Source: Phaeobacter sp. B1627
GTDB lineage: Bacteria; Pseudomonadota; Alphaproteobacteria; Rhodobacterales; Rhodobacteraceae
Reading direction: 5' to 3'
DNA length: 64,000 nucleotides
NCBI RefSeq assembly: GCF_006265095.1
Contig: NZ_VCNK01000006.1
Coordinates: forward strand, 62,001-126,000
In this document: positions 26,714 to 36,175 of the stretch, piece by piece
How positions within the stretch are numbered: the first letter of the stretch is position 1
Layout: every line of letters begins with the position of its first letter
Made by a program: the position numbers and the translations under genes
Notes under the pieces: model-generated
What the model was told of the DNA's origin: nothing
Databases searched by the model: none
What the model saw: the letters and a program-made list of their open reading frames with translations, nothing else

Positions 26714-27742
26714 ATGGCCCATAAAGTGGCAATTCTTGGCGCATCCGGCTACACTGGCGCCGAACTGATCCGGCTGATCTCTCAGCATCCGAATATCGAA
26801 ATCGCAGCCCTCGGGGCGGAGCGCAAAGCCGGGATGCAGATGGCGGATGTATTCCCGCACCTGCGTCACCTTTCGCTTCCAACCCTCTGCACAATCGACG
26901 AAATCGACTTCTCTCAGATCGATCTCTGTTTCTGTGCCTTGCCCCATAAAACCAGCCAGCAGGTGATCGCAAACCTGCCGGGCGATCTGAAGATCGTGGA
27001 TCTGTCGGCGGATTTCCGGCTGCGCGATCCCGCCGACTACGAGAAATGGTACGGCAATCCCCATGCCGCTGTCGCGCAACAGCAAGAGGCGGTCTATGGC
27101 CTGACCGAATTCTACCGCGAGGAAATCACCACCGCGCGGCTGGTGGCGGGCACGGGCTGCAATGCAGCGACCGGGCAATTCGCGCTGCGGCCTCTGATCG
27201 CGGCCGGGGTGGTGGATCTGGATGACATTATCCTCGATATGAAATGTGCCGTCTCCGGCGCCGGGCGGGCGCTGAAGGAAAACCTGCTGCATGCCGAGCT
27301 GTCCGAGGGCTATCACGCCTATGCCATCGGCAGCACGCACCGCCATCTTGGTGAATTCGATCAGGAGTTCTCTTTGCTTGCGGGGCGGCCTGTCCGGGTG
27401 CAATTCACGCCGCATCTGCTGCCGGTCAACCGTGGCATCCTCGCGACCACCTATGTCAAAGGCGATGCGGAGGAAATCTACCGGACCTTCGAACACGCCT
27501 ATGGCGATGAACCCTTTGTGGAGCTTCTGCCCCTTGGCGAGGCACCCTCGACCCACCATGTGCGCGGCTCCAACTTTGTCCATATCGGCGTTACGGCCGA
27601 CCGGATCTCCGGTCGCGCGATCGTGATTGTTGCGCTGGACAACCTGACAAAGGGGAGCAGCGGGCAGGCCTTGCAGAATGCCAATCTGATGTTAGGTGAG
27701 GACGAGACTGCGGGGCTGATGATGGCGCCACTGTTCCCGTGA
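26714..27742 (+). CDS. argC: N-acetyl-gamma-glutamyl-phosphate reductase
   Basis: Reduces N-acetylglutamyl-phosphate to the semialdehyde in arginine synthesis (NADPH). The 342-residue protein has the nucleotide fold [16 protein letters not shown], the catalytic cysteine at 149 and the [14 protein letters not shown] segment with the assisting histidine. The cysteine motif reads AGTGCNAATG instead of the textbook PGCYPTA; I believe this form occurs in relatives too. The start [10 protein letters not shown] follows GAGGACCTGAC. ccmE begins 16 bases after the stop codon, so argC and the ccm genes may be co-transcribed although unrelated in function. Confidence 0.93.
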   Translation: MAHKVAILGASGYTGAELIRLISQHPNIEIAALGAERKAGMQMADVFPHLRHLSLPTLCTIDEIDFSQIDLCFCALPHKTSQQVIANLPGDLKIVDLSADFRLRDPADYEKWYGNPHAAVAQQQEAVYGLTEFYREEITTARLVAGTGCNAATGQFALRPLIAAGVVDLDDIILDMKCAVSGAGRALKENLLHAELSEGYHAYAIGSTHRHLGEFDQEFSLLAGRPVRVQFTPHLLPVNRGILATTYVKGDAEEIYRTFEHAYGDEPFVELLPLGEAPSTHHVRGSNFVHIGVTADRISGRAIVIVALDNLTKGSSGQALQNANLMLGEDETAGLMMAPLFP

Positions 27743-27758
27743 CGATCCGGAGGGGCCT

Positions 27759-28202
27759 ATGAAATCCTTGAAGAAACAGCGCCGAATGCAGATCATCGCA
27801 TTGGCCACCGTGGCGTTGGTCGGCGCCACGGCGCTGATTGGATACGCCATGCGCGACGGGATCAATTACTTTCGCTCGCCCTCGCAGGTGATGGAGCTGC
27901 CGCCGCCCCCTTCTGAGACCTTCCGGATTGGCGGCTTGGTGGAAGAGGGCACACTGAAGCGCGGACAGGGGGAGGTCGTGACCTTTTCCGTCACCGATGG
28001 CGGTGCCACTGTCCCTGTGACTTTCAAAGGGGTGCTGCCGGATCTGTTTGCGGAAAATCAGGGGATGGTCGGGACTGGCCGCTACATTGACGGTGTCTTT
28101 GAAGCCTCTGAAATATTGGCGAAACATGACGAAAGCTACATGCCGAAAGAAGTCACTGACGCTTTGAAGGAACAGGGCGTGTTTCGCGAAAGCGACAGCT
28201 GA
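27759..28202 (+). CDS. ccmE: Cytochrome c maturation heme chaperone CcmE
   Basis: Periplasmic heme chaperone that binds heme covalently and hands it to the CcmF/H ligase. The 147-residue protein has a basic N-terminus, one membrane anchor (about 11-30), a beta-barrel OB fold and the heme-binding motif AKHDESYMP with histidine 123 and tyrosine 127. Shine-Dalgarno GGAGGGG precedes the ATG. In most alphaproteobacteria ccmE is directly followed by ccmF; here two lysis-type genes lie between. Confidence 0.96.
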   Translation: MKSLKKQRRMQIIALATVALVGATALIGYAMRDGINYFRSPSQVMELPPPPSETFRIGGLVEEGTLKRGQGEVVTFSVTDGGATVPVTFKGVLPDLFAENQGMVGTGRYIDGVFEASEILAKHDESYMPKEVTDALKEQGVFRESDS

Positions 28203-28344
28203 ACGCCCCGCCTGTTGACTGGCCCGCTGATGGACGCACCACTGGTGACCGGCGCGCTGTTGCAGGTGGGACGTACGCCCCCGGCACCGGTTGTCAAACT
28301 CCCGTTGCTAGCCTCTGCCTGCGAATCCAGGTGGAGGACACAGC

Positions 28345-28953
28345 ATGGATGTATCCCGTATTGCCAATGAAATTGTCGCCCGCGAAGGGGGCTATGTGAA
28401 CGATCCCGACGATCCGGGTGGGGCGACAAATCATGGCGTGACGATTGGCACGATGCGTCGCCTCGGGCTCGACCTGACGGGCGACGGCGCTGTGACCGCG
28501 CGGGATGTGCAGGCCCTGACCCGGGATCAGGCGGTCGAGATCTTTCTCAAGGAATATTTCCATCGCCCGCGACTGCATCTGTTGCCGGAGCCTCTGCAGC
28601 CGAGCGTCTTTGACATGTATGTCAATGCAGGCGCCAATGCGGTGCGCCTGCTGCAACGGCTTCTGGTCCGGATGAATTTCGACATCGCCGTTGACGGAAC
28701 CCTCGGAGCGCAGACCGCAAAGGCGGCCGAGGCTGCAGCCGCGATCAATATCTCGGCCCTGGTGGATGCCTATGGGATCGCGCGGCGGGACTATTATTTC
28801 GACATCGCCGACAGGCGTCCGCGCAGTCGGAAATACGCCCGCACCCGTGGCGGTGAAAAAGGCGGCTGGATCCGGCGCGCCGAGACGTTCATCTCCCCCC
28901 GTTACCAACTGAGCGATGATGAATTCGCCGCTCGTACCGCAGGTTGGAGGTAG
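28345..28953 (+). CDS. GH108-type N-acetylmuramidase (gene-transfer-agent endolysin-like)
   Basis: A 202-residue muramidase of the glycoside hydrolase 108 family: the catalytic glutamate motif REGGYVNDPDDPGGATNHG lies at 13-31 (Glu14), and a C-terminal peptidoglycan-binding-type domain (AVDGTLGAQTAKAA near 116) follows. There is no signal peptide, as in phage endolysins that rely on a holin. A 3-base gap separates it from a three-span holin gene. In Rhodobacter capsulatus an endolysin/holin pair of this type (rcc00555/rcc00556), unlinked to the main cluster, releases GTA particles; the same role is inferred here. A strong GGTGGAGGA site precedes the start. Confidence 0.88.
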   Translation: MDVSRIANEIVAREGGYVNDPDDPGGATNHGVTIGTMRRLGLDLTGDGAVTARDVQALTRDQAVEIFLKEYFHRPRLHLLPEPLQPSVFDMYVNAGANAVRLLQRLLVRMNFDIAVDGTLGAQTAKAAEAAAAINISALVDAYGIARRDYYFDIADRRPRSRKYARTRGGEKGGWIRRAETFISPRYQLSDDEFAARTAGWR

Positions 28954-28956
28954 AAA

Positions 28957-29490
28957 ATGGGTTTGTTTTCAGAATTTTGGAGCATGTTGTTCGCCAATCA
29001 GAAGAATGTGGTCCGCGACACGGTCGAAGTGTTTCGCGAGAATGCCGAACGATCAGCGGTGCGGGCGCATGACCTGCAGGGCGCGGCACTGGCCCAGTTT
29101 GCGGCGGAATTTGCGACCTCGGACAAGGGCAGGTTTGACAAGGTGATGGACGGGGTCAACCGGCTGCCTCGGCCGATGCTTGCCCTGGGCACGCTCGGGT
29201 TGATGGTCTCGGCAATGGTCGATCCGCTGTGGTTCGCCGCGCGCATGCAGGGCATTGCGCTGGTGCCGGAGCCGCTGTGGTGGCTGTTGGGGATTGTTGT
29301 CTCGTTTTATTTCGGTGCCCGCAGTCAGGCCAAGACGCAGGCGTTTCAGGAAGGCATCGCCCGCAGCCTGGCCCGCGTGCCGCAGGCGGTCAGCTCGATT
29401 GAACGGCTGACCAGCCCCCCCGCCGGGGATCCGCAAGAGGGGTCGAAAAACCCCGCTCTGGCCGAATGGCACCGCAGCCCCGGGGCCTGA
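28957..29490 (+). CDS. Holin of the GTA three-transmembrane type
   Basis: A 177-residue protein with a charged N-terminal helix (FRENAERSAVRAHDLQG), two evident hydrophobic spans (about 74-90, LALGTLGLMVSAMVDPL, and 106-125, LWWLLGIVVSFYFGA) and possibly a third, and a hydrophilic C-terminal tail. This matches the GTA_holin_3TM family. It directly follows the muramidase gene behind a GGAGG site, forming a lysis cassette. ccmF begins 79 bases later. The family assignment is by architecture and neighbour; a non-lysis role is possible. Confidence 0.83.
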   Translation: MGLFSEFWSMLFANQKNVVRDTVEVFRENAERSAVRAHDLQGAALAQFAAEFATSDKGRFDKVMDGVNRLPRPMLALGTLGLMVSAMVDPLWFAARMQGIALVPEPLWWLLGIVVSFYFGARSQAKTQAFQEGIARSLARVPQAVSSIERLTSPPAGDPQEGSKNPALAEWHRSPGA

Positions 29491-29569
29491 GATCCCCGCA
29501 CGGGCTGCGACGGCACGGCGCAGTCGTTTGTGATTGGCGGTGAGGGGCGCGGAGGATATAGAAAGAAGC

Positions 29570-31537
29570 ATGATTACAGAGCTCGGTCACTTCGCCCTCA
29601 TCCTAGCCTTCATGATCGCCATCATACAGATGGTCGTCCCCCTGATCGGGGCCCATAAACGCTGGCCCGGCTGGATGGCCGTTGCCGAACCGGCCGCGCA
29701 GGCGCAATTCCTGTTCACGGCGTTTTCATTCGGTGCGCTGATGTGGGCCTTTGTGACCTCGGATTTCTCGCTGCAACTGGTCACCCTGAACAGCCATTCC
29801 GCCAAGCCGATGCTCTACAAGATTTCCGGCACATGGGGCAACCACGAGGGGTCCATGTTGCTGTGGGTCCTGATTGTCAGCCTTTTCGGCGCTGCGGCGT
29901 CGGTCTTTGGCGATGGCTTGCCGCCGACGTTGAAGGCCCGCGTTCTGGCGGTACAGGCCGCCATTGGGGTCGCGTTCTTCGGCTTCATCCTGTTTACGTC
30001 AAACCCGTTTCTGCGGCTGGTGAACCCACCGTTTGACGGGCAGGATCTGAACCCCTTGCTGCAGGATCCGGGCCTCGCGTTTCATCCGCCGTTTCTCTAT
30101 CTCGGCTACGTAGGCCTCAGTATGGCGTTTTCCTTTGCCGTGGCGGCGCTGATCGAAGGGCGCGTGGATGCGGCCTGGGGGCGGTGGGTGCGGCCCTGGA
30201 CGCTGGCGGCCTGGATCTTTCTGACCATCGGCATCGCGCTCGGCTCCTGGTGGGCCTATTACGAATTGGGTTGGGGCGGCTTTTGGTTCTGGGACCCGGT
30301 TGAGAATGCCTCTTTCATGCCATGGCTGTTGTCGGCGGCACTGCTGCACTCGGCCATTGTGGTCGAAAAGCGCGAAAGCCTCAAAAGCTGGACGATCCTG
30401 CTGGCGATCCTTGCCTTCGGTTTCTCGTTGATCGGCACCTTCATCGTGCGATCCGGCTTGCTGACCTCGGTCCATGCCTTCGCCAACGATCCCGAACGCG
30501 GCGTTGTGATCCTGATGATCCTGGCGGTTTTCACGGGCGGCGCGTTGATGCTGTTTGCGCTGCGCGCTCAGGCGCTGGAGGCCCGGGGCGTGTTTTCCAT
30601 GGTCAGCCGTGAAAGCGGGCTGGTGGCCAATAACCTCCTTCTCGCGGTGAGCTGCTTTGTGATCTTTGTGGGCACTCTTTGGCCGGTTGTGGCAGAGATG
30701 GCCTTTGACCGGAAACTCTCGGTTGGGGCGCCGTTTTTCAACGCAGCCTTCCCCCCCTTTGCAGTCGCGCTCGGCGTGCTGATGCCGGTGGGGGCGCTGC
30801 TGCCGTGGAAGCGCGCAAGGCTGGGCCGGACCCTGTGGTCGCTGCGCTACGCGGCGGCGCTGGCGGTTGCGCTGGCGGGGCTGGCATGGGCGATGCAGGG
30901 CGATCACAGCCTGCTGGGGCCGATTGGAGTCCTGCTGGGTGCCTGGATCCTATCCGGTTCTGTGGTTGACCTATGGACGCGGGTCGGACGCAGATCGGGG
31001 CGCCTGGAGCGCCTGTTGCGGCTGCCGCGCGCGGATTGGGGCAAGGCGGTGGCGCATGGCGGATTTGGCGTCACTCTTTTTGCCATTGCGGGGCTGACGG
31101 CCTGGCAGCAGGAGGACATTCGCGTTGCCGAAATCGACGTGCCGTACCAGGTCGGCCCCTATCAGCTGGTGCTGACCGGAGTCGAGGATGGACAGGGGCC
31201 AAACTATTTCAGCTCCATGGGCGTCGTCGAGGTGAGCCGCAACGGGCAGTCTGTTGCGACCCTGCGACCGGAGAAACGCGTCTACCCGGTGGCCCAGATG
31301 CCGACCACCGAAGCGGCGATCGATTTCCGGTTCACCCGAGATCTCTATGTGGTGCTCGGGGACCCACAGGAGGGCGGCGGCTTCACCATACGGACCTATA
31401 TCAAACCTTTTGCCAACTGGATCTGGGGCGGCTGCCTGCTGATGGCACTTGGCGGCGCACTCAGCCTGTCGGACCGCCGGTTCCGCGTCGCGGCCGGAGC
31501 CAGGAAGGCGCGACCTCAGGGAGTACCTGCGGAATGA
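29570..31537 (+). CDS. ccmF: Heme lyase subunit CcmF
   Basis: Large membrane subunit of the cytochrome c heme ligase, receiving heme from CcmE. The 655-residue protein has about 14-15 membrane helices, the tryptophan-rich signature WGGFWFWDPVENASFMPWL (about 242-260) and conserved periplasmic histidines (for example GTWGNHEGSMLLWV near 88-101). The start MITELGHFALIL is conserved. Its stop overlaps the ccmH start (ATGA), so the two are translationally coupled. Confidence 0.95.
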   Translation: MITELGHFALILAFMIAIIQMVVPLIGAHKRWPGWMAVAEPAAQAQFLFTAFSFGALMWAFVTSDFSLQLVTLNSHSAKPMLYKISGTWGNHEGSMLLWVLIVSLFGAAASVFGDGLPPTLKARVLAVQAAIGVAFFGFILFTSNPFLRLVNPPFDGQDLNPLLQDPGLAFHPPFLYLGYVGLSMAFSFAVAALIEGRVDAAWGRWVRPWTLAAWIFLTIGIALGSWWAYYELGWGGFWFWDPVENASFMPWLLSAALLHSAIVVEKRESLKSWTILLAILAFGFSLIGTFIVRSGLLTSVHAFANDPERGVVILMILAVFTGGALMLFALRAQALEARGVFSMVSRESGLVANNLLLAVSCFVIFVGTLWPVVAEMAFDRKLSVGAPFFNAAFPPFAVALGVLMPVGALLPWKRARLGRTLWSLRYAAALAVALAGLAWAMQGDHSLLGPIGVLLGAWILSGSVVDLWTRVGRRSGRLERLLRLPRADWGKAVAHGGFGVTLFAIAGLTAWQQEDIRVAEIDVPYQVGPYQLVLTGVEDGQGPNYFSSMGVVEVSRNGQSVATLRPEKRVYPVAQMPTTEAAIDFRFTRDLYVVLGDPQEGGGFTIRTYIKPFANWIWGGCLLMALGGALSLSDRRFRVAAGARKARPQGVPAE

Positions 31538-32025
31538 AGCGGCTGTTTTGTGCCCGTTTGGTGGTCTGTCTGATGGCCGGTCTGGTGTTCTGTCTTCTGG
31601 CACTCTCGCCCGCGCGGGCGGTGCAGCCGGATGAGGTTCTCGCCGACCCCGCGCTTGAGACCCGCGCCCGCGCGCTGTCCCGGGATCTGCGTTGCCTTGT
31701 GTGTCGCAACGAGAGCATTGACGAATCCAATGCCGATCTGGCGCGTGACCTGCGCCTGCTGGTGCGCGAGCGGCTGCTTGCAGGCGACAGCGATAGCGAA
31801 GCCATCGACTTCATCGTTGATCGCTATGGCGAATTTGTTCTGCTGAAACCCACTACACGGGGCGCGAACTGGCTACTGTGGGCCTCGGGGCCGTTGATGT
31901 TGCTGGTCGCGCTGCTGCTGGCTTTTGTCTACCTGCGCAAGCGATCAGAACCGGAGAGGGGGGGCGCAGGCGAGGCGCTCAACGCCACCGAAGCGGCCCG
32001 TTTGCAGGAGATCCTGAAGGACTAG
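31534..32025 (+). CDS. ccmH: Cytochrome c maturation thiol-redox protein CcmH
   Basis: Membrane-anchored thioredoxin-like component that reduces apocytochrome c before heme attachment. The 163-residue precursor has a signal peptide (cut about residue 29, SPARAVQP), the redox motif LRCLVCRNES (Cys54, Cys57) and a C-terminal membrane helix (about 112-132) with a short cytoplasmic tail. It overlaps ccmF by four bases. This is the short CcmH (E. coli CcmH N-terminal half); no ccmI follows here. Confidence 0.94.
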   Translation: MKRLFCARLVVCLMAGLVFCLLALSPARAVQPDEVLADPALETRARALSRDLRCLVCRNESIDESNADLARDLRLLVRERLLAGDSDSEAIDFIVDRYGEFVLLKPTTRGANWLLWASGPLMLLVALLLAFVYLRKRSEPERGGAGEALNATEAARLQEILKD

Positions 32026-32210
32026 CCTGCGCGGATGCGGGCGCAGACCAGGCCCTGGCCACAGACGCCCCAACGATCCACAGGGCGCGGCCTTGCCATC
32101 GGAGAGCGGAAAAGCCCGAAACAACCAAACATATCCTGACGCGGCGTTTGTCTTTTCGGGCCCGGATGCTTAGGTCAACATGCGCATACCGCAACAGGGA
32201 TATTTTACGC

Positions 32211-32990
32211 ATGGACTATAGCGACATTCAGTATTCGCTCGACAACGGGCTTGCGACCGTCACCTTGAACCGCCCACAGAGCATGAATGCGCTGACAAGC
32301 CAGATGCGGGCGGAGATCACCCACGCCATGAAGGCGGCCGCAACGGAGGCCCGCGCCGTGGTTCTGACCGGAGCAGGCAATGCGTTTTGCACCGGTCAGG
32401 ATCTGAAGGACGCCTCGTCGGGGGGGAACCAGATTGATCTGGAGCGGACCCTGCGGGATGAATACACGCCGATGCTGGAAGCAATCTTTGAATGCCCGGT
32501 GCCGACGATTTCAGCCATCAACGGTCCCGCTGCCGGGGCGGGGGCCAATCTCGCGTTGGCGGCGGATGTGGTGATCGCAACCGAAAGCGCCTATTTCCTG
32601 CAGGCTTTTGCGCGGATCGGACTGATGCCGGACGCCGGGGGAACCTGGTTCCTGCCGCGCCAGATGGGGTTGGCCAAGGCGATGGGGGCGGCATTGTTCG
32701 CCGACAAGATCACTGCCCGGCAGGCCAGCGATTGGGGGATGATCTGGGAATGCGTCGGTGACGCGGACTTCGAAGCCCATTGGAAGGCCCGTGCTGGCTA
32801 CCTCGCCACAGGCCCGTCCAAAGCCTTCGGAGCCATCAAGCAGGCGTTGCGGCAATCGACCATCAACAGCCTCCCCGATCAGCTGTCGCTGGAGGCGCAT
32901 CTGCAGGGGGAATTGGGCCGCAGTCGTGACTTCATGGAAGGTGTCACAGCCTTTATGGAAAAGCGAAAGCCTGATTTCGAAGGCCGCTGA
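32211..32990 (+). CDS. Enoyl-CoA hydratase/isomerase family protein (PaaG-like)
   Basis: A 259-residue crotonase with the oxyanion segments FCTGQDLKDAS (about 62-72) and NGPAAGAGANLALAADVV (about 104-121), and the IGLMPDAGGTWFLPR stretch with the acidic catalytic position. The GQDL motif recalls PaaG (1,2-epoxyphenylacetyl-CoA isomerase), but no other phenylacetate genes are nearby, so a general enoyl-CoA hydratase/isomerase role is equally possible. A strong terminator follows. The 185-base gap after ccmH suggests its own promoter. Confidence 0.85.
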   Translation: MDYSDIQYSLDNGLATVTLNRPQSMNALTSQMRAEITHAMKAAATEARAVVLTGAGNAFCTGQDLKDASSGGNQIDLERTLRDEYTPMLEAIFECPVPTISAINGPAAGAGANLALAADVVIATESAYFLQAFARIGLMPDAGGTWFLPRQMGLAKAMGAALFADKITARQASDWGMIWECVGDADFEAHWKARAGYLATGPSKAFGAIKQALRQSTINSLPDQLSLEAHLQGELGRSRDFMEGVTAFMEKRKPDFEGR

Positions 32991-33010
32991 GCCATTGACA
33001 CAAGACAGGA

Positions 33011-33044
33011 AACGGCCAGCGGTGCGCTCCGCTGGCCGTTTTGC
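33011..33044 (+). terminator. Terminator after the enoyl-CoA hydratase gene
   Basis: Perfect 12-bp stem (AACGGCCAGCGG with CCGCTGGCCGTT, loop TGCGCT) followed by TTTTG. Confidence 0.88.
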
Positions 33045-33140
33045 CTCGACCCTTGCCGAGTTCATCCCGGTGGTGTCATTCCAGTCCCCCGGCAGAGGGC
33101 GCCCGGTCCAAATTCGGCTTCTGTTGGCACCTGCGGCCGA

Positions 33141-33175
33141 CAAGAAAACGCCCCACCGAAAGTCGGCAGGGCGTT
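33141..33175 (-). terminator. Probable terminator after gltA
   Basis: A two-part stem, AACGCCC/GGGCGTT with inner CCGA/TCGG, followed on the minus strand by TTTCTTG. It lies about 80 bases past the gltA stop codon. Confidence 0.6.
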
Positions 33176-33256
33176 CATCAGATAGCGCGTTGATTCTCGT
33201 CTACTTCAGGGCTGCTACAGAGCTGATGGAGGTCTGTAGCGGCCTTGAGGCAATGA

Positions 33257-34552
33257 TCAGCGGTTTTCGATATCCACGTAGTCCCGGGTGGTTTCACCCA
33301 GATAGAGCTGACGCGGACGGCCGATCTTGTTTTGCGGATCGCCGATCATTTCTTTCCACTGCGACACCCAGCCCACCGTGCGCGACAGCGCAAAGATCGG
33401 TGTGAACATCGAGGTCGGGAAGCCCATGGCCTCCAGAATGATGCCGGAATAGAAATCCACATTCGGGAACAGTTTCTTCTCAATGAAATAGGGATCATTG
33501 AGCGCGGTCTGTTCCAGCTCCTTGGCGACCTGCAGCAGCGGGTTGTCTTCGACGCCCAGCAATTCCAGCACTTCGTCGGCGGATTGTTTCAACACTTTGG
33601 CCCGTGGGTCGGTGTTTTTATAGACCCGGTGGCCAAAGCCCATCAGACGGAAGGGATCGTTCTTGTCCTTGGCCCGCTCGAGGTACTCGGGAATGCGGTC
33701 AACCGAGCCGATTTCCTTGAGCATTTCAAGGCAGGCCTGGTTGGCGCCGCCGTGGGCCGGGCCCCAGAGGCAGGCAATACCGGCTGCGACACAGGCAAAC
33801 GGGTTGGCACCCGAGGACGAGGCCAGACGGACGGTCGAAGTGGAGGCGTTCTGCTCGTGATCCGCATGCAGGGTGAAGATCCGGTCCATGGCGCGGGCCA
33901 GGATCGGATCAACCACGTAATCTTCGGCCGGGACCGAAAAACACATGTTGAGGAAATTCGCCGCATAGTCGAGATCGTTGCGGGGGTAAACGAAGGGCTG
34001 ACCGATGGAGTATTTATAGGCCATCGCAGCAATCGTCGGCAGTTTTGCGATCAGCCGGATCGCCGCCACTTCGCGCTGCCAGGGATCGGCAATATCGGTG
34101 GAGTCGTGATAGAAGGCAGACATGGCCCCAACCACACCGACCATGGTCGCCATCGGATGCGCATCGCGTCGGAACCCACGGAAGAAGTTGTGCATTTGTT
34201 CATGCACCATGGTGTGACGGGTCACCCGTGTCTCGAAATCTTCCAGTTGAGTTGCGGTCGGCAGCTCACCATAAAGCAGCAGATAGCAGACTTCGAGATA
34301 ATGGGATTTACCGGCCAGCTGATCGATCGGGTAGCCGCGGTGCAGCAGGATACCTTCGTTGCCGTCGATATAAGTGATGGTGCTGTCACAGCTCGCGGTG
34401 GAGGTGAAGCCCGGATCATAGGTGAACACGCCGGCCTGCGCATATAGCTTGCGGATGTCCAGGACATCGGGCCCGGCGGTTGGCGAGAAAATGGGAAGCT
34501 CGTAGGTTTCACCATTGAGGGAAAGCTGGGCAGTTTTCTGTGTATCGGTCAT
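33257..34552 (-). CDS. gltA: Citrate synthase
   Basis: First step of the TCA cycle, condensing acetyl-CoA and oxaloacetate. The 431-residue protein is a type II (NADH-regulated hexamer class) citrate synthase by length. It shows the catalytic segments [32 protein letters not shown] and the C-terminal FSRTVGW-like [12 protein letters not shown] with the aspartate region upstream. The start [14 protein letters not shown] is conserved. It lies 143 bases downstream of gltX on the same strand; an inverted repeat GATCT-N7-AGATC (34665-34681) lies between them. Confidence 0.96.
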   Translation of the reverse strand: MTDTQKTAQLSLNGETYELPIFSPTAGPDVLDIRKLYAQAGVFTYDPGFTSTASCDSTITYIDGNEGILLHRGYPIDQLAGKSHYLEVCYLLLYGELPTATQLEDFETRVTRHTMVHEQMHNFFRGFRRDAHPMATMVGVVGAMSAFYHDSTDIADPWQREVAAIRLIAKLPTIAAMAYKYSIGQPFVYPRNDLDYAANFLNMCFSVPAEDYVVDPILARAMDRIFTLHADHEQNASTSTVRLASSSGANPFACVAAGIACLWGPAHGGANQACLEMLKEIGSVDRIPEYLERAKDKNDPFRLMGFGHRVYKNTDPRAKVLKQSADEVLELLGVEDNPLLQVAKELEQTALNDPYFIEKKLFPNVDFYSGIILEAMGFPTSMFTPIFALSRTVGWVSQWKEMIGDPQNKIGRPRQLYLGETTRDYVDIENR

Positions 34553-34695
34553 AGATGTCCCTTCCTGTTACAGGCGCAGAAAAGGCGGCAGGCCCGTTCC
34601 GCGCAGCGGGGAGCCCGCGCCGGTCAGTGGCGCAGGCAAAGTCCTATCCGAACGGGCTTACCCTGATCTTAACGTGAGATCGTGTGGGAGATTTA

Positions 34696-36096
34696 TCAGC
34701 CAGTTACGTCTTCTAGCCGGGCCAGGGTTTCATCCCGGCCCAGAATCATCATCATGTCAAAGACCGAAGGGGTCACCGCCCGGCCCGCCAGCACAGCCCG
34801 AAGCGGGCCTGCCAATTTACCAAATTTCGTATCTCTGGCCGCTGCGAAATCATTCAAAGCAGTCTCCAGAGCGTCTCGGGTCCAGCTAGCATTTTGCAGA
34901 TGCGGCGTCAATTCACCCAGTATACCTTGGGATACTGGATCAAGCGCCTTTTCCGCCTTGGCATCTCGCTCCAAAGGCCGGGATGTAAGCACAAAATGCG
35001 CTTTTTCAAGGAGTTCCGGGAAGGTCTTTGCGCGATCTTTCAGGCAGTGCATGGCCCGCTCCAACCCGTCTGCCTGCGCAGGCGAAAGCGCGGGCAGGCC
35101 GGCTGCGGTCAGATAGGCTTCAATTTCCTGCCGCAATGCAGCATCCCCTGCAATTGCAATATGTTGCCCGCAGAGGTTTTCCAGCTTTTTGGTATCAAAA
35201 CGCGCCGGGCTCTTGCCGATGCCATCCAGATCGAACCACTCCCGGGCCTGTTCGTCCGTAAAGAATTCATCATCGCCGTGGGACCAGCCAAGACGCGCGA
35301 GGTAGTTGCGCATGCCGGCCGCGGGATATCCCATCGCCTGGTATTCCTGCGCCCCCAACGCCCCGTGACGTTTCGACAGTTTCTTGCCGTCGGCGCCATG
35401 GATCAGCGGAATATGCGCCCAGACCGGAATATCCCAGCCCATCGCCGAATAGATCATCATCTGACGCGCGGCGTTGTTCAGGTGGTCATCGCCCCGGATC
35501 ACATGGGTCACGGCCATGTCATGATCATCCACGACAACGGCGAGCATATAGACGGGCGTCCCGTCGGAGCGCAGCAGGACCATATCGTCGAGCTGGTCAT
35601 TGCGGATGGTCACATCGCCCTGAACCTGGTCGCGGATCACCGTCACCCCGTCCAACGGCGCCTTGATGCGCACGACGTAGGGCGCGTCCGGGTGATCGGT
35701 GTCGGCCGCGTCACGCCAGGGAGAGCGGAACAGGGTGGAGCGCCCCTCTGCCTTGGCCGCATCGCGGAACGCGGCAATTTCATCCTGAGTTGAGAAGCAC
35801 TTGTAGGCCTTGCCTTCGGACAGCAGCTGATGGGCGACTTCCGCGTGGCGCGCCGCGCCTTCGAACTGGCTGACGACCTCACCATCGTGATCCAGACCCA
35901 GCCACGCTAGGCCCTGCAGGATTGCGGCGGTTGCTTCGGGGGTGGAGCGCGCGCGGTCGGTATCTTCGATGCGCAGCAGGAACTTACCACCGCGGCCCCG
36001 GGCATAGAGCCAGTTGAACAGCGCGGTCCGGGCGCCACCGATGTGCAAAAAGCCGGTTGGCGAGGGAGCGAAGCGGGTGACGACCGGTTGGGACAT
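34696..36096 (-). CDS. gltX: Glutamyl-tRNA synthetase
   Basis: Charges tRNA(Glu) with glutamate. The 466-residue class I synthetase has the HIGH-type motif [17 protein letters not shown] near the N-terminus and the KMSKS-equivalent [10 protein letters not shown] (about 235-245). Rhodobacteraceae usually encode two GltX proteins; this sequence is the form beginning [17 protein letters not shown]. An ATG three codons earlier (36105) is an alternative start with AAGG close by. It is divergent from comEC with about 80 bases between them. Confidence 0.95.
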   Translation of the reverse strand: MSQPVVTRFAPSPTGFLHIGGARTALFNWLYARGRGGKFLLRIEDTDRARSTPEATAAILQGLAWLGLDHDGEVVSQFEGAARHAEVAHQLLSEGKAYKCFSTQDEIAAFRDAAKAEGRSTLFRSPWRDAADTDHPDAPYVVRIKAPLDGVTVIRDQVQGDVTIRNDQLDDMVLLRSDGTPVYMLAVVVDDHDMAVTHVIRGDDHLNNAARQMMIYSAMGWDIPVWAHIPLIHGADGKKLSKRHGALGAQEYQAMGYPAAGMRNYLARLGWSHGDDEFFTDEQAREWFDLDGIGKSPARFDTKKLENLCGQHIAIAGDAALRQEIEAYLTAAGLPALSPAQADGLERAMHCLKDRAKTFPELLEKAHFVLTSRPLERDAKAEKALDPVSQGILGELTPHLQNASWTRDALETALNDFAAARDTKFGKLAGPLRAVLAGRAVTPSVFDMMMILGRDETLARLEDVTG

Positions 36097-36175
36097 GTGG
36101 GGCATTTACCTTTTGGAAACCTTGTGAGGCGTATATTTTGCGCCTGTGTACCGAGCCAGAAGGCAGGGAGCAAGC

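Noticed and set aside
28345-29490. Prophage remnant
   Set aside because: Only the lysis pair is present, embedded between ccm genes, with no integrase, capsid or tail genes; a GTA-type module explains it better.
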